Assembly (NCBI GenBank): GCA_043228905.1 | Contig: JBHGNT010000005.1 | Span: 6,696,001-6,760,000 of the forward strand | DNA from: Azolla caroliniana | Taxonomy: Eukaryota > Polypodiophyta | Length of the DNA stretch: 64,000 nt | Direction of reading: 5' to 3' | Part shown: positions 10,701-21,838 of the stretch, piece after piece | How positions within the stretch are numbered: the first letter of the stretch is position 1 | Layout: each line of letters starts with the position of its first letter | Program-made: the position numbers and the translations under genes | The notes under the pieces: generated by a model | Databases searched by the model: none | Told to the model about the DNA's origin: nothing | Seen by the model: the letters and a program-made list of their open reading frames with translations, nothing else

Positions 10701-13700
10701 GATTTGAGGATCAGGCAGAATGTTGTGGCAGGTCAAGGAAAATAGAAGCACAAGCATTATAAACATCATGTGGATTGAATTGACACCCTTGAAGAGGATG
10801 AGGATCCAAGTTTGATGAAGGTGGCAATGAAAGCATCTAAGTGGAAGAAGGTTACGGAGTCTGAGCTGAAGAGTATTTCAAATAATAGACACCAGGAACT
10901 TGATTGACTGCGAGTTCCTGGTTGGACAATCTCCTTCTTGTAATCTTCTTGCAAGAATAAGAGATTGACCAGGCTATGAGGTTTTCACCTTCTAGTGTGT
11001 GATATTACTTCAAACAAGGAGCCATTAATAAACCAATTCCAACTTGGCCTATGCAATGAAATAAAGAATTTGTTCCTTACTTTTCATGAAGATCCCAAAT
11101 CCATTACAGAGGCTATTAGTAGAGCAATGTGTTGAGAAAATTGACATTTTGAGCAGCATTCTAAAAAACCAACAACAAAATATTATATCCTATATCAGTG
11201 CAAATTTTTGTCTCCGCGACATCAACCTGACCTTCAAAGTCTAATCAAGTGCCCAAACCCACTCATATTGACAGACCTACACCAGTGAATATCATGGCAA
11301 AATGTCATTATGGATCTTTGTCTGAAAAAAAGATGTGATGACATTGAGCAACCCATGTTTGTTTGTATTATGATGGTCCAAGAGATATATCGATGAATTG
11401 ACTACACAGATTGAAACGTGAAATAAGCCAAGCAAGTGCTAATGATAAACTTGATTCCAGATCTCCAGTTAGTTCTAGGGGGCTAGTAGGCCAAGCGAAC
11501 AGCCTGAGTTTGTTGGACTTGAATTTTTGAGCCAACTAGAAGATGTACAATAAATGAGTAAGTTAAACTAAAATTGGAGCCATTTGGTTGGGCAACCAAG
11601 GATATGTAGTGCTTGTTCGTAATATTGGTTTAGTGTTCCCAACACTGGCTGGCATAGTTATTGCAGCACAAGTAGAGCTTAGCACATCTAAGTACATCTA
11701 GGTTGTTTGTCTTAGATTCATGAGGCAACTCTAGTTTTATGGATCAAGAATTTGCCTTGATACAAATCCTCTTGAATAAGCTTCCCCATCTAGAATCTAT
11801 AATATTCATAGATAGATACTCTATTAGAAGTGAGGGATATAGTTGAAGAGTTTGAGCTAGTTCCCGTGGTTCTTGGTGATTTGACATGTGTGATTTCTCT
11901 CAATGTGATTCACAAACCTCAGCATTCAATTGTTCTTGGTTTGGTTTGGTTTAAGCTCCATAATCTAGTGATTGATTGGACAAAGGAAATAATCAAGGAC
12001 CCTCAAAGAAATACCACTCCAAAGTTGCTCATTTTGATAAACCAGATTCAAGACCCCATGAAATCTCGACTATTTCTCTAAGAAGGGATACACAAAGAGG
12101 GATTAAAAGAGGAAATATTTATATTTGAGATGTTGGCAACTGAATGCTCCAACCAGCAGAAGTTTGAGGCTAGCCTGCCAACAAAGTATCAGACATTCAC
12201 ATTTGTTCTCCTAACAGTATTTTAGGACACTCCCAATGCATCAGCCTTATGATTGTCCTATTGACATACACCGAGGGAAAAAGCTACCATGGGGGGGATT
12301 TCATAATTTGTCGCCATCAGAGCTAAAGGTTCTTCAAAGATATATTGATGAGAATTTCACAAATAGGTTTATCATAAACTCTAGATCGCATGTTGGTGCA
12401 CCCATCTTCTCTACTAAGAAGAATGACGGTTCTCTTTGTTTGGTCAAAGATTATTGAGGATTGAAGAAGGTCACCATTTGAAACATATATGCTTTTTGGT
12501 CTCCTGAAAGCACAATGATGCCTTTTGGTCTCATGAATGCGCAATTTTCTTTTTCGTCTCATGAATGCACTAGTAGATTTCAAGATATGGCAAATGATAT
12601 CTTTTCAAGACCCATTTAGACATCTTCACCATAGTTTATTTGGTGATATCTTTGCTCTATTAATAAATCCAAGTCGAGCACGATTTCCATGTTAGTCTTA
12701 TAGTGCTCATGGGAATATGGATTCTATGCCAAACTAAAGATAGAACCTCTAGGGTATGTAGTCTCAGCAAAAGGTATCTCTATGGATCCAATGAAGGTCG
12801 AAATAGTTCTAGATAAGCGAACAGCACATTTGGTATGCGATATGTAGTGTTACTTGAGATTTTGCAAATTTCTACGACAAGCTCATTATGAATTGTTTGA
12901 AGATCATGTTTCCTCACACAACCTACAAAACCCTAAACCAATCAATTACTTCAACTTCAAGTGCAACCAAGGCATATGACAACTAAAGTTGGTGTTTACA
13001 TTTGTCCCCATTTTAATCCACATCAACCTAGCTAAGACCTTCATCATGAAAGCTGACACGTCTGATTTTACACTTGGAAGTGTTTTGTCGCCAACCAAGG
13101 GTGATGAGCAATGGGTAAATGCATCCAATTGTTTCTCATTCCAGAATATTCAAAGATATGAAAATCAATTACATGATCCATGATAAAGAGATTTAGATTA
13201 CCATCCATTCTTTTGAGTGGTGGCACCATGTCTTGAAGGGTTCTCCCTAGAAGATAATTGTCTTTACTGATCATAAGAATTCCGCATATCTCCAAAATGC
13301 TCAAGACTTGAATAGAAGACAAGGTCATTGGACCCAATTTTTGATAAGTTTAAGCTTTTTGATCATGTATCGCACTAGGCTACAACAAGCAAAACCAAAT
13401 GGCCTATCTTGCTGCTCCTATTTGGCACCTTGTTGGCCTCCTTTCATTGATGGAACAATTCACAAAGAGGCACATTTCCTACCTTGCACCAAGTCTATCA
13501 ATTGTAAGGAAGATAACATAGCTCATTATGTTTGACATATTCAGCACTATGGTTTATTGAATGAAATTTCAATGATTGTGCACCACAATTCAACTGAAAA
13601 TTTTGGAAGCATTTGAAAGATTTTCGGTTTTCTTGTAAGAACTGTTAACCCAATATCCACAAAGTAACATCCAAACCAAGAGTACAAGTTAGTAGTGCAT

Positions 13701-16482
13701 TATCTTAATCATTTCATCAACCACCACCAGGATGATTGGTTTGACTTCTAAAAATATGTGGTGTTTGTTTTCCACTGAACATATTCCATTCTGGCCAAAC
13801 ACATATCATCATCCTTGCGGGACAATGCTTGAGAATCCAGAAGATTCTATATCTAGCAGTTGTGGATTGTCTAAATCAACTCTAGGAGATTTAGGTTTTG
13901 CTTTCTCATCATTTGCACAATGTTAAGGCTGCACACAAGTATATTGCTAATCATCACCCCCTCAATTCCTCATTAGAAAAACATAGGTTTAGAAATGGAG
14001 TTCGTGATTAGTTGTTGCCATGTAATGTGAAGATCATCAATCCAGCTGACAAGCTCGTTTACCAATGGTCCATTTGTGATCCTTGACCAAATCAATGATG
14101 TCACATTTTGTCTAGATTGTTTCTATAAGGCAACCAGCTATGTAGAGCACCAAGTTGTGGTCTAGGAAGACCTGAGTGGAAATCTAAATTCCAATTGGGA
14201 GATTGATTCAATAACATGCGATAACCAAGTGTGCTGATATCATGAGAGAACCTCGTGTCCCATGTCAATCATTGAAATCCAATACCCACTTCATACAAGA
14301 GCTCATTCAGATGAGAAGAAGCTGCAGTAATGTCGATCAAGGGACAATTGTGTAGATATCTTTATGAAATAAACAAGTACTTAGGACTTGTGCAGATAAA
14401 GTAGCTATGCCAGAACATCCAAGTGGTGCAATAGCAGAAAGCAGATGAAGAAGATACAAGCGACAAAGGAATTCAAACCGAATAATGAGGCAGATCGTGA
14501 TAGGACTGTTGCCTACAAAGAAGCTATTATGGAGCATCCAATGGAAGAATATCGGCAGACGAAGAAAATGCAAATGATGCAGGAATTGGATCAACCAAAT
14601 AATGTGGGAGCTCATGGAATAAAGATAAAGCTAGAGTTTGGGACACCAAGCAATGCGGATGATGCAAATATAATGCTTAAGTATTTGTTTTAACAACTGC
14701 CAATAGACCATTCTTACAAAGAGGGTAGAAGAGTTAAATGTAGGAACCACGTTAGTCCTTATGATAAGCAACATAATATATTAGAATCTTAGTTTTGAGA
14801 TCTTCAGTTCCAGTCCTTGAGTTGAGTTGTATCTATGTCAATAATCTTCTTAGGAGTACATGAGCTATTCGTTGTATCCCTTTAGTGTAGTGGCACTCTG
14901 GCAGTTATACTTAATATATAGCATCTATTTCCCCTATTGTATTTTGGTGTTGGTCCCCACAACCATTATCTGATATGATGCCAATGTCAGATTAAAGGCT
15001 AAAGCAAATAAAGGAGTAAAAATCCTAGACCTCTAGAAAGTTCATTTTTGCGGGAGGGCAAGTGAGTAATGCAATGATTCATGTTTAGAGTGTTTATAAT
15101 CTCACACATGTTTATTTTCCACTATCAGAAAGGGGAAATTTTTTTATCTTGAGCCTTGACTGCATTCCACAGTGCACATCAAAGAAAAAAATTGTTTCTA
15201 GGAACAATGAAACAATTGTTTTCTGGGTAGAAGTCTTGCAGTGAGAATGCGTAATGATTTGATACTCAACAAGTCCAACGCAATTTACTAGAGGGAAAGA
15301 TTGTGGATTATCGGAGGATGGCACACTGCGTGAACTTATTCCAACAGGGATGGATTTCCAGCTAATACTTAGGCCTATATACAGCTATTGTTTCTCCAGT
15401 GGTTCAGTAGTGTTCTTCTGGATTAGTAAGAAGCAGGTGTGCATGTGTAGTGTTCTCTTGGGTTAGTGGTAAGTTATAAGTGTTATTGACACGTGTTAGC
15501 ATACATTGAATCTCATTATATTGCATCTAATGTCTTGTCCCCCACAATCACAAGTTTGAGTGAACGCATTTTTCGATTACAAGAAAATACTATATTTCCT
15601 ACATTTTATAATTACTTGCAATTGCAATTTCTGATATGTGTATAAAAGACAATACTTTCACAGTTGAGAGATTTCGAGCATAATGCATAGTGTCTATAAA
15701 CAATACACAATTAGAGTGTATGTGTTTTAATATGAAGAGAAAATCCAAAATCTCCTAAAGATTCTATTCTACAACTGAAAAGAGAGAAACAAGGAAACAA
15801 GGAAAATAATTAACCTTTTTCAATTTGATGTCATCTTCGAGGTCATGCAATTTATTGTTTAATCGACCAAACGTGTTGATATTCTGCTGATCTTCCCATG
15901 TTACCTCTGTCTCTTTTCCTTCACCCTGAGAAGATAATAAAAACTTAATAGTCAAAATTGAAAGCCTGGATATGGCAAAATCCAGAAAAGAAAATATAGA
16001 TCTTAAAGCAAACAAAACAAAACCCTAGACATGGAAATAACAAAAACAAACACTGGATTAAGACTTTAAAATAGACACAAAACTTATAAAGCAACAAAAA
16101 ACAGCAAATTTTGAGGCCAAAAACGAAAGCCCAGACATGGAAAAAACGCTAGATTTTAATACAAAACAACGAAACCGGCAAATACAAAATAGAAAAGAAA
16201 AAGGTGACTGGAGGAACGAAGAAATCAAAGAGCAAAAAGAAGAAGAATGAATGAAATTTCGATACGGAGAAAGCAAAAATGCAAAGGGAGGAAAGAAATC
16301 CCTATGTATGGAGAAAGCAAGCAAGAGAGAGAGGAAAGAAAAAAGAAAAAAGAAAGAAACAATGGCAAGAAAGGCCAAAGAAGCAAAAAGAAAAAGAAAA
16401 AGAAAATGGAGTCAGAGAAGATGCAGGCAAGGCAAGGGGATGGGGATGGGGATGGGGATGGGGATCCGTTTACCTGCTGCAT
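7447..16482 (-). CDS. PFD4: Prefoldin subunit 4, complete three-exon gene
   Basis: Prefoldin 4 is a beta-type subunit of the hexameric co-chaperone that hands unfolded actin and tubulin to the cytosolic chaperonin CCT. Coding exons are 16474-16482, 15815-15925 and 7447-7707, giving 126 residues; plant PFD4 is about 129. Exon 1 encodes only M-Q-Q, exon 2 begins at the G of GEGKETEV and carries the family signature [16 protein letters not shown], and exon 3 carries [16 protein letters not shown] and the C-terminal [11 protein letters not shown]. All junctions are phase 0 with GT-AG sites (donors GTAAAC and GTTAAT; acceptors TTCTCAG and TGCAG). Two coiled-coil helices flank the beta-hairpin region, as in the family. 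Intron 1 is 548 bp and intron 2 is 8,107 bp. Start choice is fixed by the conserved MQQ plus donor. No break is seen, so the gene is probably functional. Confidence 0.93.
7750..9460. other. PFD4 intron 2, 3' part, nothing recognised
   Basis: No protein similarity seen on either strand. Weak open stretches such as 7784-8146 (minus) have no recognisable motif and are treated as chance. Confidence 0.4.
9462..10107 (-). pseudogene. LINE reverse-transcriptase C-terminal fragment
   Basis: The minus-strand frame 9742-10107 contains [31 protein letters not shown] and [13 protein letters not shown]. This is the zinc-binding region found at the very C-terminus of plant and animal LINE ORF2-type proteins (zf-RVT-like C-x2-C...H-x4-C). 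Only the 3' end of the element is present. It sits inside PFD4 intron 2 in the same orientation as the gene. The fragment at 55.5-56.5 kb carries the adjacent upstream part of a similar protein. Confidence 0.7.
10180..10560 (+). pseudogene. Ty1/copia integrase C-terminal fragment with internal duplication
   Basis: Plus-strand reading gives [19 protein letters not shown] and [15 protein letters not shown], matching the copia region after the integrase core. Stops and shifts are frequent. About 145 bp, from the CCTCACA(A/T)GTGAAGGAC phrase to AAGTCAAATAATGGA, is duplicated in tandem (about 10264-10408 and 10409-10554). Confidence 0.65.
10580..14300 (+). mobile_element. Decayed Ty3/gypsy element inside PFD4 intron 2
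   Basis: Fragments lie in the order expected for gypsy pol on the plus strand. A protease-like tail ([18 protein letters not shown]) lies near 11.9 kb. Reverse transcriptase ([44 protein letters not shown]) lies at 12.24-12.46 kb. [10 protein letters not shown] and NDIFSRPI(stop) follow at 12.52-12.62 kb with a deletion between. RNase H ([15 protein letters not shown]) is at about 13.05 kb, and weak integrase/post-integrase traces run to about 14.1 kb. Stops and frameshifts are everywhere, so it is dead. No LTRs were recognised. It runs antisense to the host gene. Confidence 0.75.
14300..15814. other. PFD4 intron 2, 5' part, nothing recognised
   Basis: Low-complexity, A+T-rich sequence with short open stretches (for example 14445-14693 plus) that show no known motif. 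It may contain the end of the gypsy relic. Confidence 0.4.
15815..15925 (-). CDS. PFD4: PFD4 exon 2
   Basis: 111 nt encoding 37 residues, from GEGKETEV to DDIKLKK. Acceptor CTTCTCAG lies at 15926 and onward, and donor GTTAAT begins at 15814. The hydrophobic reading frame continuing on both sides is intronic. Confidence 0.92.
16435..16466 (+). repeat. (GGGGAT)5 G-rich repeat in PFD4 intron 1
   Basis: Five tandem GGGGAT units lie a few bases inside intron 1 from the exon 1 donor. Four or more G4 tracts could form a G-quadruplex on the plus strand, which is the template strand of PFD4; the transcript would carry the C-rich complement. Confidence 0.85.
16474..16482 (-). CDS. PFD4: PFD4 exon 1 coding part (9 nt)
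   Basis: ATGCAGCAG followed directly by donor GTAAAC. Arabidopsis PFD4 also starts MQQ, which supports this very short first coding segment. Confidence 0.85.
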
Positions 16483-16600
16483 TCTTGCGAAATGCAGAAT
16501 TCGCTCCTACTTCTGACTCCTTCTACCTCTCTCAATATTACGCAGTGAGGGGGAGGATGGGGGGGGGGGGGGGCTGCTATATCACACACAAACACTTCTA
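16483..16600 (-). promoter_or_regulatory. PFD4: Likely PFD4 5' UTR and core promoter region
   Basis: Directly upstream of the ATG the minus strand is pyrimidine- and purine-rich with a C15 run (16559-16573) and GATATAG near 16578. No canonical TATA box or start site can be assigned with confidence. Confidence 0.35.
16559..16573 (+). repeat. Homopolymer G15
   Basis: Fifteen consecutive G on the plus strand, about 80 bp upstream of the PFD4 start codon. Confidence 0.9.
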
Positions 16601-16624
16601 GACATACATACATGCATACATATA

Positions 16625-16640
16625 CTGTTATACATATATG

Positions 16641-16672
<32 letters not shown>

Positions 16673-16770
16673 TGTATGTATGTATGTATGTATGTATGTG
16701 TATGTATGTATATGTATGTATATGTATGTATGTATATGTATATGTATGTATATGTATGTATGTATGTACG
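16625..16770 (+). repeat. (TATG)n microsatellite
   Basis: Long run of TATG/TATATG units. It creates artificial open frames of repeated M-Y-V-C residues that are not genes. Confidence 0.95.
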
Positions 16771-16865
16771 TACGTGCGACTCGTGTCTACCTGCTACCAA
16801 ATAATAAAGAGGGCTGGCGAGGGAGTCGCGGCCATGGATGGTGCAAGGCACTTACTTGGTTGAGG
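16771..16865 (+). repeat. Dispersed repeat next to microsatellite, copy 1
   Basis: Contains CTGCTACCAAATAATAA followed by a GGxxGGCGAGG stretch, CATGGATGGTGCAAGGCA and CTTACTTGG. The minus strand at 23.59-23.71 kb carries a diverged copy, also placed beside an ATGTATGTACATGCATG microsatellite. Confidence 0.5.
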
Positions 16866-17328
16866 GCGCCTACGATCTGGATAAAAAAAAATGTCACCAG
16901 ACACCTGACCTATCATGATAGCGAGACAGATCAAAATCTGGAGTTGGGAAGTATGGTGTCCTTGTCTCCGGTATGTCCAATGCAAGGATGAATTAGGGCA
17001 TAACCATATAGAATCATCATAAATCCTTAGATGGTTTTGAGAGAGTCAATGATGTTTTGAGGACTTTGCAACTAGCGAAGCATCAGATTTGGACATCACA
17101 TATGCCATTGGAAGGTGTTGATATTGCTTATTGGGGTGCTTATGATGGAAGGGGATGTTTTCTATATAGGACCCTCAAACATCTTGCCACACCATGCCAC
17201 CCATGCATCATATCTATCCCATGATGTGAACTCTTACCCTGCTTATATACCAAGCTTGCTCAATTATAGTGTCATATGCACAATAAGGATCTAGGATGCC
17301 TGAAAGACGCCCTTTTTGGCATCAACAT

Positions 17329-17745
17329 TAACAATCGACAATGGTTCGGTTTGAACTAAACCGAACCATGAAACCTTGCTTAACGGTTTAAACAATTCGG
17401 TTTGTTTTGGCGGTGAACGGTTCAATTCGGTTTTTACGGTTTGATGGTTTGTAAAATTTAAATTTATTTATTTTAAACAACCTTCTCATTTTGAAGCCTA
17501 ATTCTCACATTTTAGGAAAAATCTTTAGAATTTTGAAAAAAAAGAAATCAAATTTGAAATTTGAAATTTGAACTAAATTGAAAACCGAACTGCGGTTTAA
17601 TGGTTTTAACGATTTGGATTTGTACCTCATGGTTTGGTTTAATGGTTTCGTGGTTCGGTTTAGTTCAGTTTAGGTTTCAAAAAATTTTAACTGTTCGGTT
17701 CGAACCAATTTTGTTTGGACACTCTCAAACCATTGCCGATTGTTA
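17329..17745. mobile_element. hAT-like MITE, copy C
   Basis: A 417 bp element beginning TAACAATCGACAATGGTT and ending CCATTGCCGATTGTTA, with a perfect 8-bp target duplication ATCAACAT at 17321-17328 and 17746-17753. Its interior shares the phrase TTCTCACATTTTAGG with the other copies. Confidence 0.85.
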
Positions 17746-17753
17746 ATCAACAT

Positions 17754-19019
17754 TCATCACCATTAGATGGCGTCCATAGTGATCTCCATTCTTATAGAGC
17801 TCCTGATAGCAACTCAAATAGTATCATCTAGGGGAGAACCAATAGAAACAAAAAACTATTGTGCCATAATTGTACAACATGCTTAATGTATTTATGTAGT
17901 GTCGACATGTAACTTGTTACGTGCTTTTATGGTTCAATGTTTATTTTTCACCTGTGCTTGTTTATGTGAGTTTTATCAACAATTAATTATTGTGAAGGCA
18001 ATGCCAATGTCCAACTGATTTTGTATATCTTCATTGAATTAGAAGAAATAGGGAATGATTCCTGTTGCAAAATGGTGAGCCCCTAAACTTAATGGGAATG
18101 GTTTAAAATTTAGGAGGGTGACCCATAAATTTAGAAGAAATAGGGCATGGGGTATGTTTTCCATATTGAATAGTGGTATCTCTTTACGTTTAACGGAAAA
18201 TATAGTAAATATCAAAATTCCAAGAAATGTATACTTGCACATACAAGATATGGATTGCTATTGAGAATTTTGCGCTCATGAAAAATTTAAATTCGGAACT
18301 AGAGAGTGCTGGAATGAACATAGTTTATGGATTTCAGAGGATTTTGGCATGTCCTCAGTAATATTGTTTCCATTCTTTTTGTGTATGATTAAATGTGACA
18401 ATTGCAATTGTTTCCTATTATGGTTTATAATGTTCGATATTTTTGTTCATATAATGTATCAAAACTCTTCTCTCTTAGCTCGTCATATGGTAACTTGTTC
18501 TTCATTTTAATTTTAGTATACTATGTTGTCTTTCATTTAAATTGTTTATATTTTCAAGCCATTCAACGGAAATATGTTTTAATGGTTTTTTGTACAAACT
18601 TGTGTGTAGAGTGGTATGTATTTGTTTTTTATAGCAAAGTGTTTACATTTACATATTATGTAATTTTTTAGCAAATATTATGTGGTTTTTCGCGAAACTT
18701 TATTTATACCAATTTATAGACAAGTCATAAAATGGATTGTGCATATACGTATGTGATAGAAATTAACGTTCTTATGACTTGTTTGAAACATATATTTATT
18801 AAACAAAGAATATTTCCACGAAACAAGTTATTCTTGGTTATTTTTGTAATGTTTTAGAGAATCTTTGGAAGGAAGTTTGTAACACTATGTTCCCAATTGA
18901 ATTATGTTTGAGGGGCTTATTATGAATATAATCATTAATCAACGAAATTTACAAAGTCTAGATATAATGTATCATTAGTTCCCAAACCGATTTATGCAAA
19001 CCGCTTTGGAACCGGTTTA
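17754..19019. other. A+T-rich intergenic DNA
   Basis: No supported gene. Long open stretches here (for example 18402-18671) consist of codons expected by chance in very A+T-rich DNA. Confidence 0.45.
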
Positions 19020-19078
19020 GGGACCGGCAACAGTCGGCAACGGTTTAGTTTGAACCGATCCAAACTGCGGCTTAACGG

Positions 19079-19884
19079 TGTCGTGGAGGATTCTAGGCTC
19101 AAGGAGAAAACTTGCCGACCGCGTGTGAACGAGGGAGTGCACGGATGCACATGAAAGGGGTCTTATGTATAACCAATTGTAAATATTGAAGTAACAATAA
19201 GTACAAGATAGAGCATTTTAATAGGTACTTTTATAATCCACAAAAGAGGGGAATTATAGTGAGTGATGGGAGTGAATCGTGGGAGAATCAATGACAGAAG
19301 TAGTTGTCATAACAACCTAATGTAATGTTGATCCTCCCTCTCCTTGGAGCTATAAAAAAGGAAGGGAGGGTGTTTGTTGGGGGACAATTGGTTTTAGAGG
19401 GGAAGGTGTTGCCGGATTGGGAAGTGAAGTGTTGTAGGTTTTTTGCTTTGTGCATTCGGCTAGGTAGGGTGAGGCCTCTGCTCGTGTAGGAAGCCCGTGT
19501 GCTCCTGACCAGAGGCTCACTAGTCTGTGTGTGTCTATCGAGCTCGAAGCTCTACTAACCGGACGAAGGCCATGTCTTTGTATTCTCTCTCTGTCTTTAA
19601 TTGGTTTCTGAGTTTTTGTTGTATCCGGGGTGCTTTTTGTTGTTCTGCCCTTTGTGTTAATAATCGAATCCTTGTTTTTTGTAACTGGAAAGCCAACATC
19701 TTTCCCTCCTCTATTTTGCGCTTACTCGTTCGTGCCTGAGAGCCCGTGTGCTCATATTCCGGAATATAGGACAGGGTCGGATCGGCCGCTGCAAGCCTCA
19801 ACTGCTGCTCATTCTTAAGCTCCTTGGTCCGAGACCTTGGTGGTCCCACCCTAGCCAACCCGCAAGCCACGAACTTCCACAACA
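19079..19884 (+). mobile_element. Probable solo LTR inside MITE copy D
   Basis: An 0.8 kb segment of different base composition begins TGTCGTGGAGG and ends CTTCCACAACA, giving TG...CA ends with a short inverted match (CCACGACA/CCACAACA). It has a TATA box (TATAAAAAAG at 19351) and T-rich sequence downstream, as an LTR would. No primer site or internal region adjoins it. A clean 5-bp target duplication could not be fixed, and the end might be at 19887. Confidence 0.55.
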
Positions 19885-20012
19885 ACAGTTTAAACGGTTC
19901 GGTCGAGGTTCAAATTTTTTTAACGTTTTAGTTCAGTTTCAATAGTTAGAAACTATGGTTTAAACGGTTTTATAGGTTTTTTAATTTAAAACATTTTTTA
20001 ATTTAATTTAAT

Positions 20013-20880
20013 TTTTTTTTTTCAAAAGAAAGTATACTTCCATTAGTATTTAGAAAAGTCATAACAACATACAAAAATTTCCCCAAAACATCTTTATAAG
20101 ATGTTGGTTGAAAAAACAAAAGTTTTGACTCCACCATAGAGTAAAAGTAAACAATTAATCTGAAAATTGTTCTATAAAAAGCTTCCACAAAGGTCTACCA
20201 AACGAGGTAAAATGCAATCTATACCCTTTTGTTATGCAATCAAGAACCTTCAATCTCCATAACATGTTGCAGGCTGTAAATAGCCATCTTCTTTCACCCG
20301 TTCCGGGTGATATCAAGGGATGTTCCATTCAAGATCCCAATACCCTCTGTTTTTCTCTTTGTTTGATGCCTCGAGAAGATTGTCAAGGCCTCCATACTGA
20401 ATGCAAACTATATGTCCCCCTGGTTTAAATATTGTGGCTTGCATACTTCCATTGTCCAGTGTTATAAGCGTGTAAAGCCTTTGTCTTTTTTTAACCCACA
20501 GAATTGTTTGATAAGTTGGCACTGTCCATAAACATTCTGTATTAACACAAGTAGTTAATCTAAAGTTTTCCTCACCCACTCTCTATAGTATGCTTCGACG
20601 CCACCACCATCTTCACTCATCCTCATAACAAGAAAAATGCTTCATACAATCCACTTCAGCCATCTTGACGATTAGCATGTTGCAGCATCTTGCCAAAGTC
20701 CACTAAAATCTTGCATAATCAACAGAACTCAGTATAAAAATTTCCTCACCCACTCATGCTATTCAACTTCGACCCCACCACCATCTTCACTCATCCTTAT
20801 GTCATAAAAATTCTTCCTTTAGTCCACATCAGCCAACTCGTCGACTAGCATCTTGCCAATGTCCACGCAAAACCTGTAAT
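20013..20880 (-). mobile_element. Poly(A)-tailed retroposon (LINE-type) inside MITE copy D
   Basis: On the minus strand it ends in TTCTTTTGAAAAAAAAAA, just after an open stretch ending LNTNGSILSFEKKK, a typical tail-end layout for a LINE copy. AATTTAA-rich sequence flanks both ends and could be the target duplication. About 160 bp near its 5' end is repeated (about 20563-20700 and 20738-20870), both with ACCACCATCTTCACTCATCC. The coding part is too decayed to classify. Confidence 0.45.
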
Positions 20881-21598
20881 AATTTAAATTTTTTTTAAAA
20901 ACAATCTGTTCATTTTCAAGCCTTATTCTCACATTTTAGGAAAATCTTTAAAATTCTGAAAATTTAAAATTCAAAATAATGAAATATTTTAAAATTTAAA
21001 ATTTGAAATTTGACCTAAGTTGAAAACCAAAACCGAACCACGAAACCGCGGTTTTAATGGTTTAACGATTTGAATTTTTTGAATGGTTCGGTTTAACGGT
21101 TTCGTGGTTTGGTTTGGTTCAAGTTTCAAAATGTTTAAATTGTTCGGTTTTGACACTCTTGACCTAACTATTGCCGATTATTAGGGATCGGTTTGGAACC
21201 CCAAATAGGTTTAGGCTTAACCGGTTTGGCTTGGATAAGGCCAAACAGGTTAAGCCTAAACCGAACCATTGCATATTCCTATATATAAGGGCAACACTCT
21301 ACACTTAATACTATAGATGAATTACCATGGTACAAAGTAATTCCTTGGCTTTTTGCACATATTGCGTAACATTCTTTATAAGGTCAATCAACAAATGAGA
21401 TGAATTATTACAATAAGAAAAAATACTTAATAGTATAGATGAATTATCATGATAAGAAGTAATTCCTTGGCTTTTTGCACATATTGTGTAACATATTTTA
21501 TAAGATCAAACAACAAATGGGATGAATTATCATGATAAGAAAAAATACTTAACAATATAGATGAATTATCATGATAAGAAGTAATTCGCCTTGGCTTT

Positions 21599-21838
21599 TT
21601 GCATCATGTACACCTCCTCGCGCGGACAAAGCACATCAAAGTGCACTATCACTTCATCCGAGAGCGCGTTCTAGCTGGCAATGTCGACCTACAACACATT
21701 AGCACCAATCTTCAAACGACCGACATCTTCACTAAAGCCTTAGGAGCCGACAAGCTATGGCAATTCATGACCGATCTCGGATTGATGATCCCTGACCTAC
21801 CAAGCTTGAGGGGGAGTACTGAAGACATTGTGCAATAA
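21599..21838 (+). pseudogene. Ty1/copia RNase H C-terminal fragment
   Basis: Reads ARTKHIKVHYHFIRERVL, DLQHISTNLQTTDIFTKAL and LPSLRGS, the C-terminal end of copia polyproteins. A purine-rich TTGAGGGGGAG follows directly, as a polypurine tract before a 3' LTR. The N-terminal boundary coincides with the break in the tandem repeat, so this is a short captured 3' fragment rather than a whole element. Confidence 0.85.

Larger units (their letters stand above)
19028..21183. mobile_element. hAT-like MITE, copy D, broken by two insertions
   Basis: The left end CAACAGTCGGCAACGG (19028) and right end CTATTGCCGATTATTA (21183) are flanked by GGGACCGG (19020-19027) and GGGATCGG (21184-21191), an 8-bp duplication with one difference. 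MITE sequence is present at 19028-19078, 19888-20012 and 20880-21183. The two gaps are filled by an LTR-like segment and a poly(A)-tailed retroposon. The shared TTCTCACATTTTAGG phrase is in the right segment. Confidence 0.75.

Noticed and set aside
14445-14693. 82-codon plus-strand ORF in PFD4 intron 2
   Set aside because: No recognisable motif. It lies just past gypsy relics and could be their remains, but I cannot support a call.
16058-16482. Hydrophobic minus-strand ORFs (F/L/S-rich) around PFD4 exon 1
   Set aside because: They are the complement of an A/G-rich intron. The true use of MQQ is with the GTAAAC donor.
16612-16991. Overlapping ORFs rich in M-Y-V-C repeats on both strands
   Set aside because: They are translations of the (TATG)n microsatellite.
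18402-18671. 89-codon plus-strand hydrophobic ORF
   Set aside because: Composition matches chance reading of A+T-rich DNA, with no motif and no neighbours supporting a gene.
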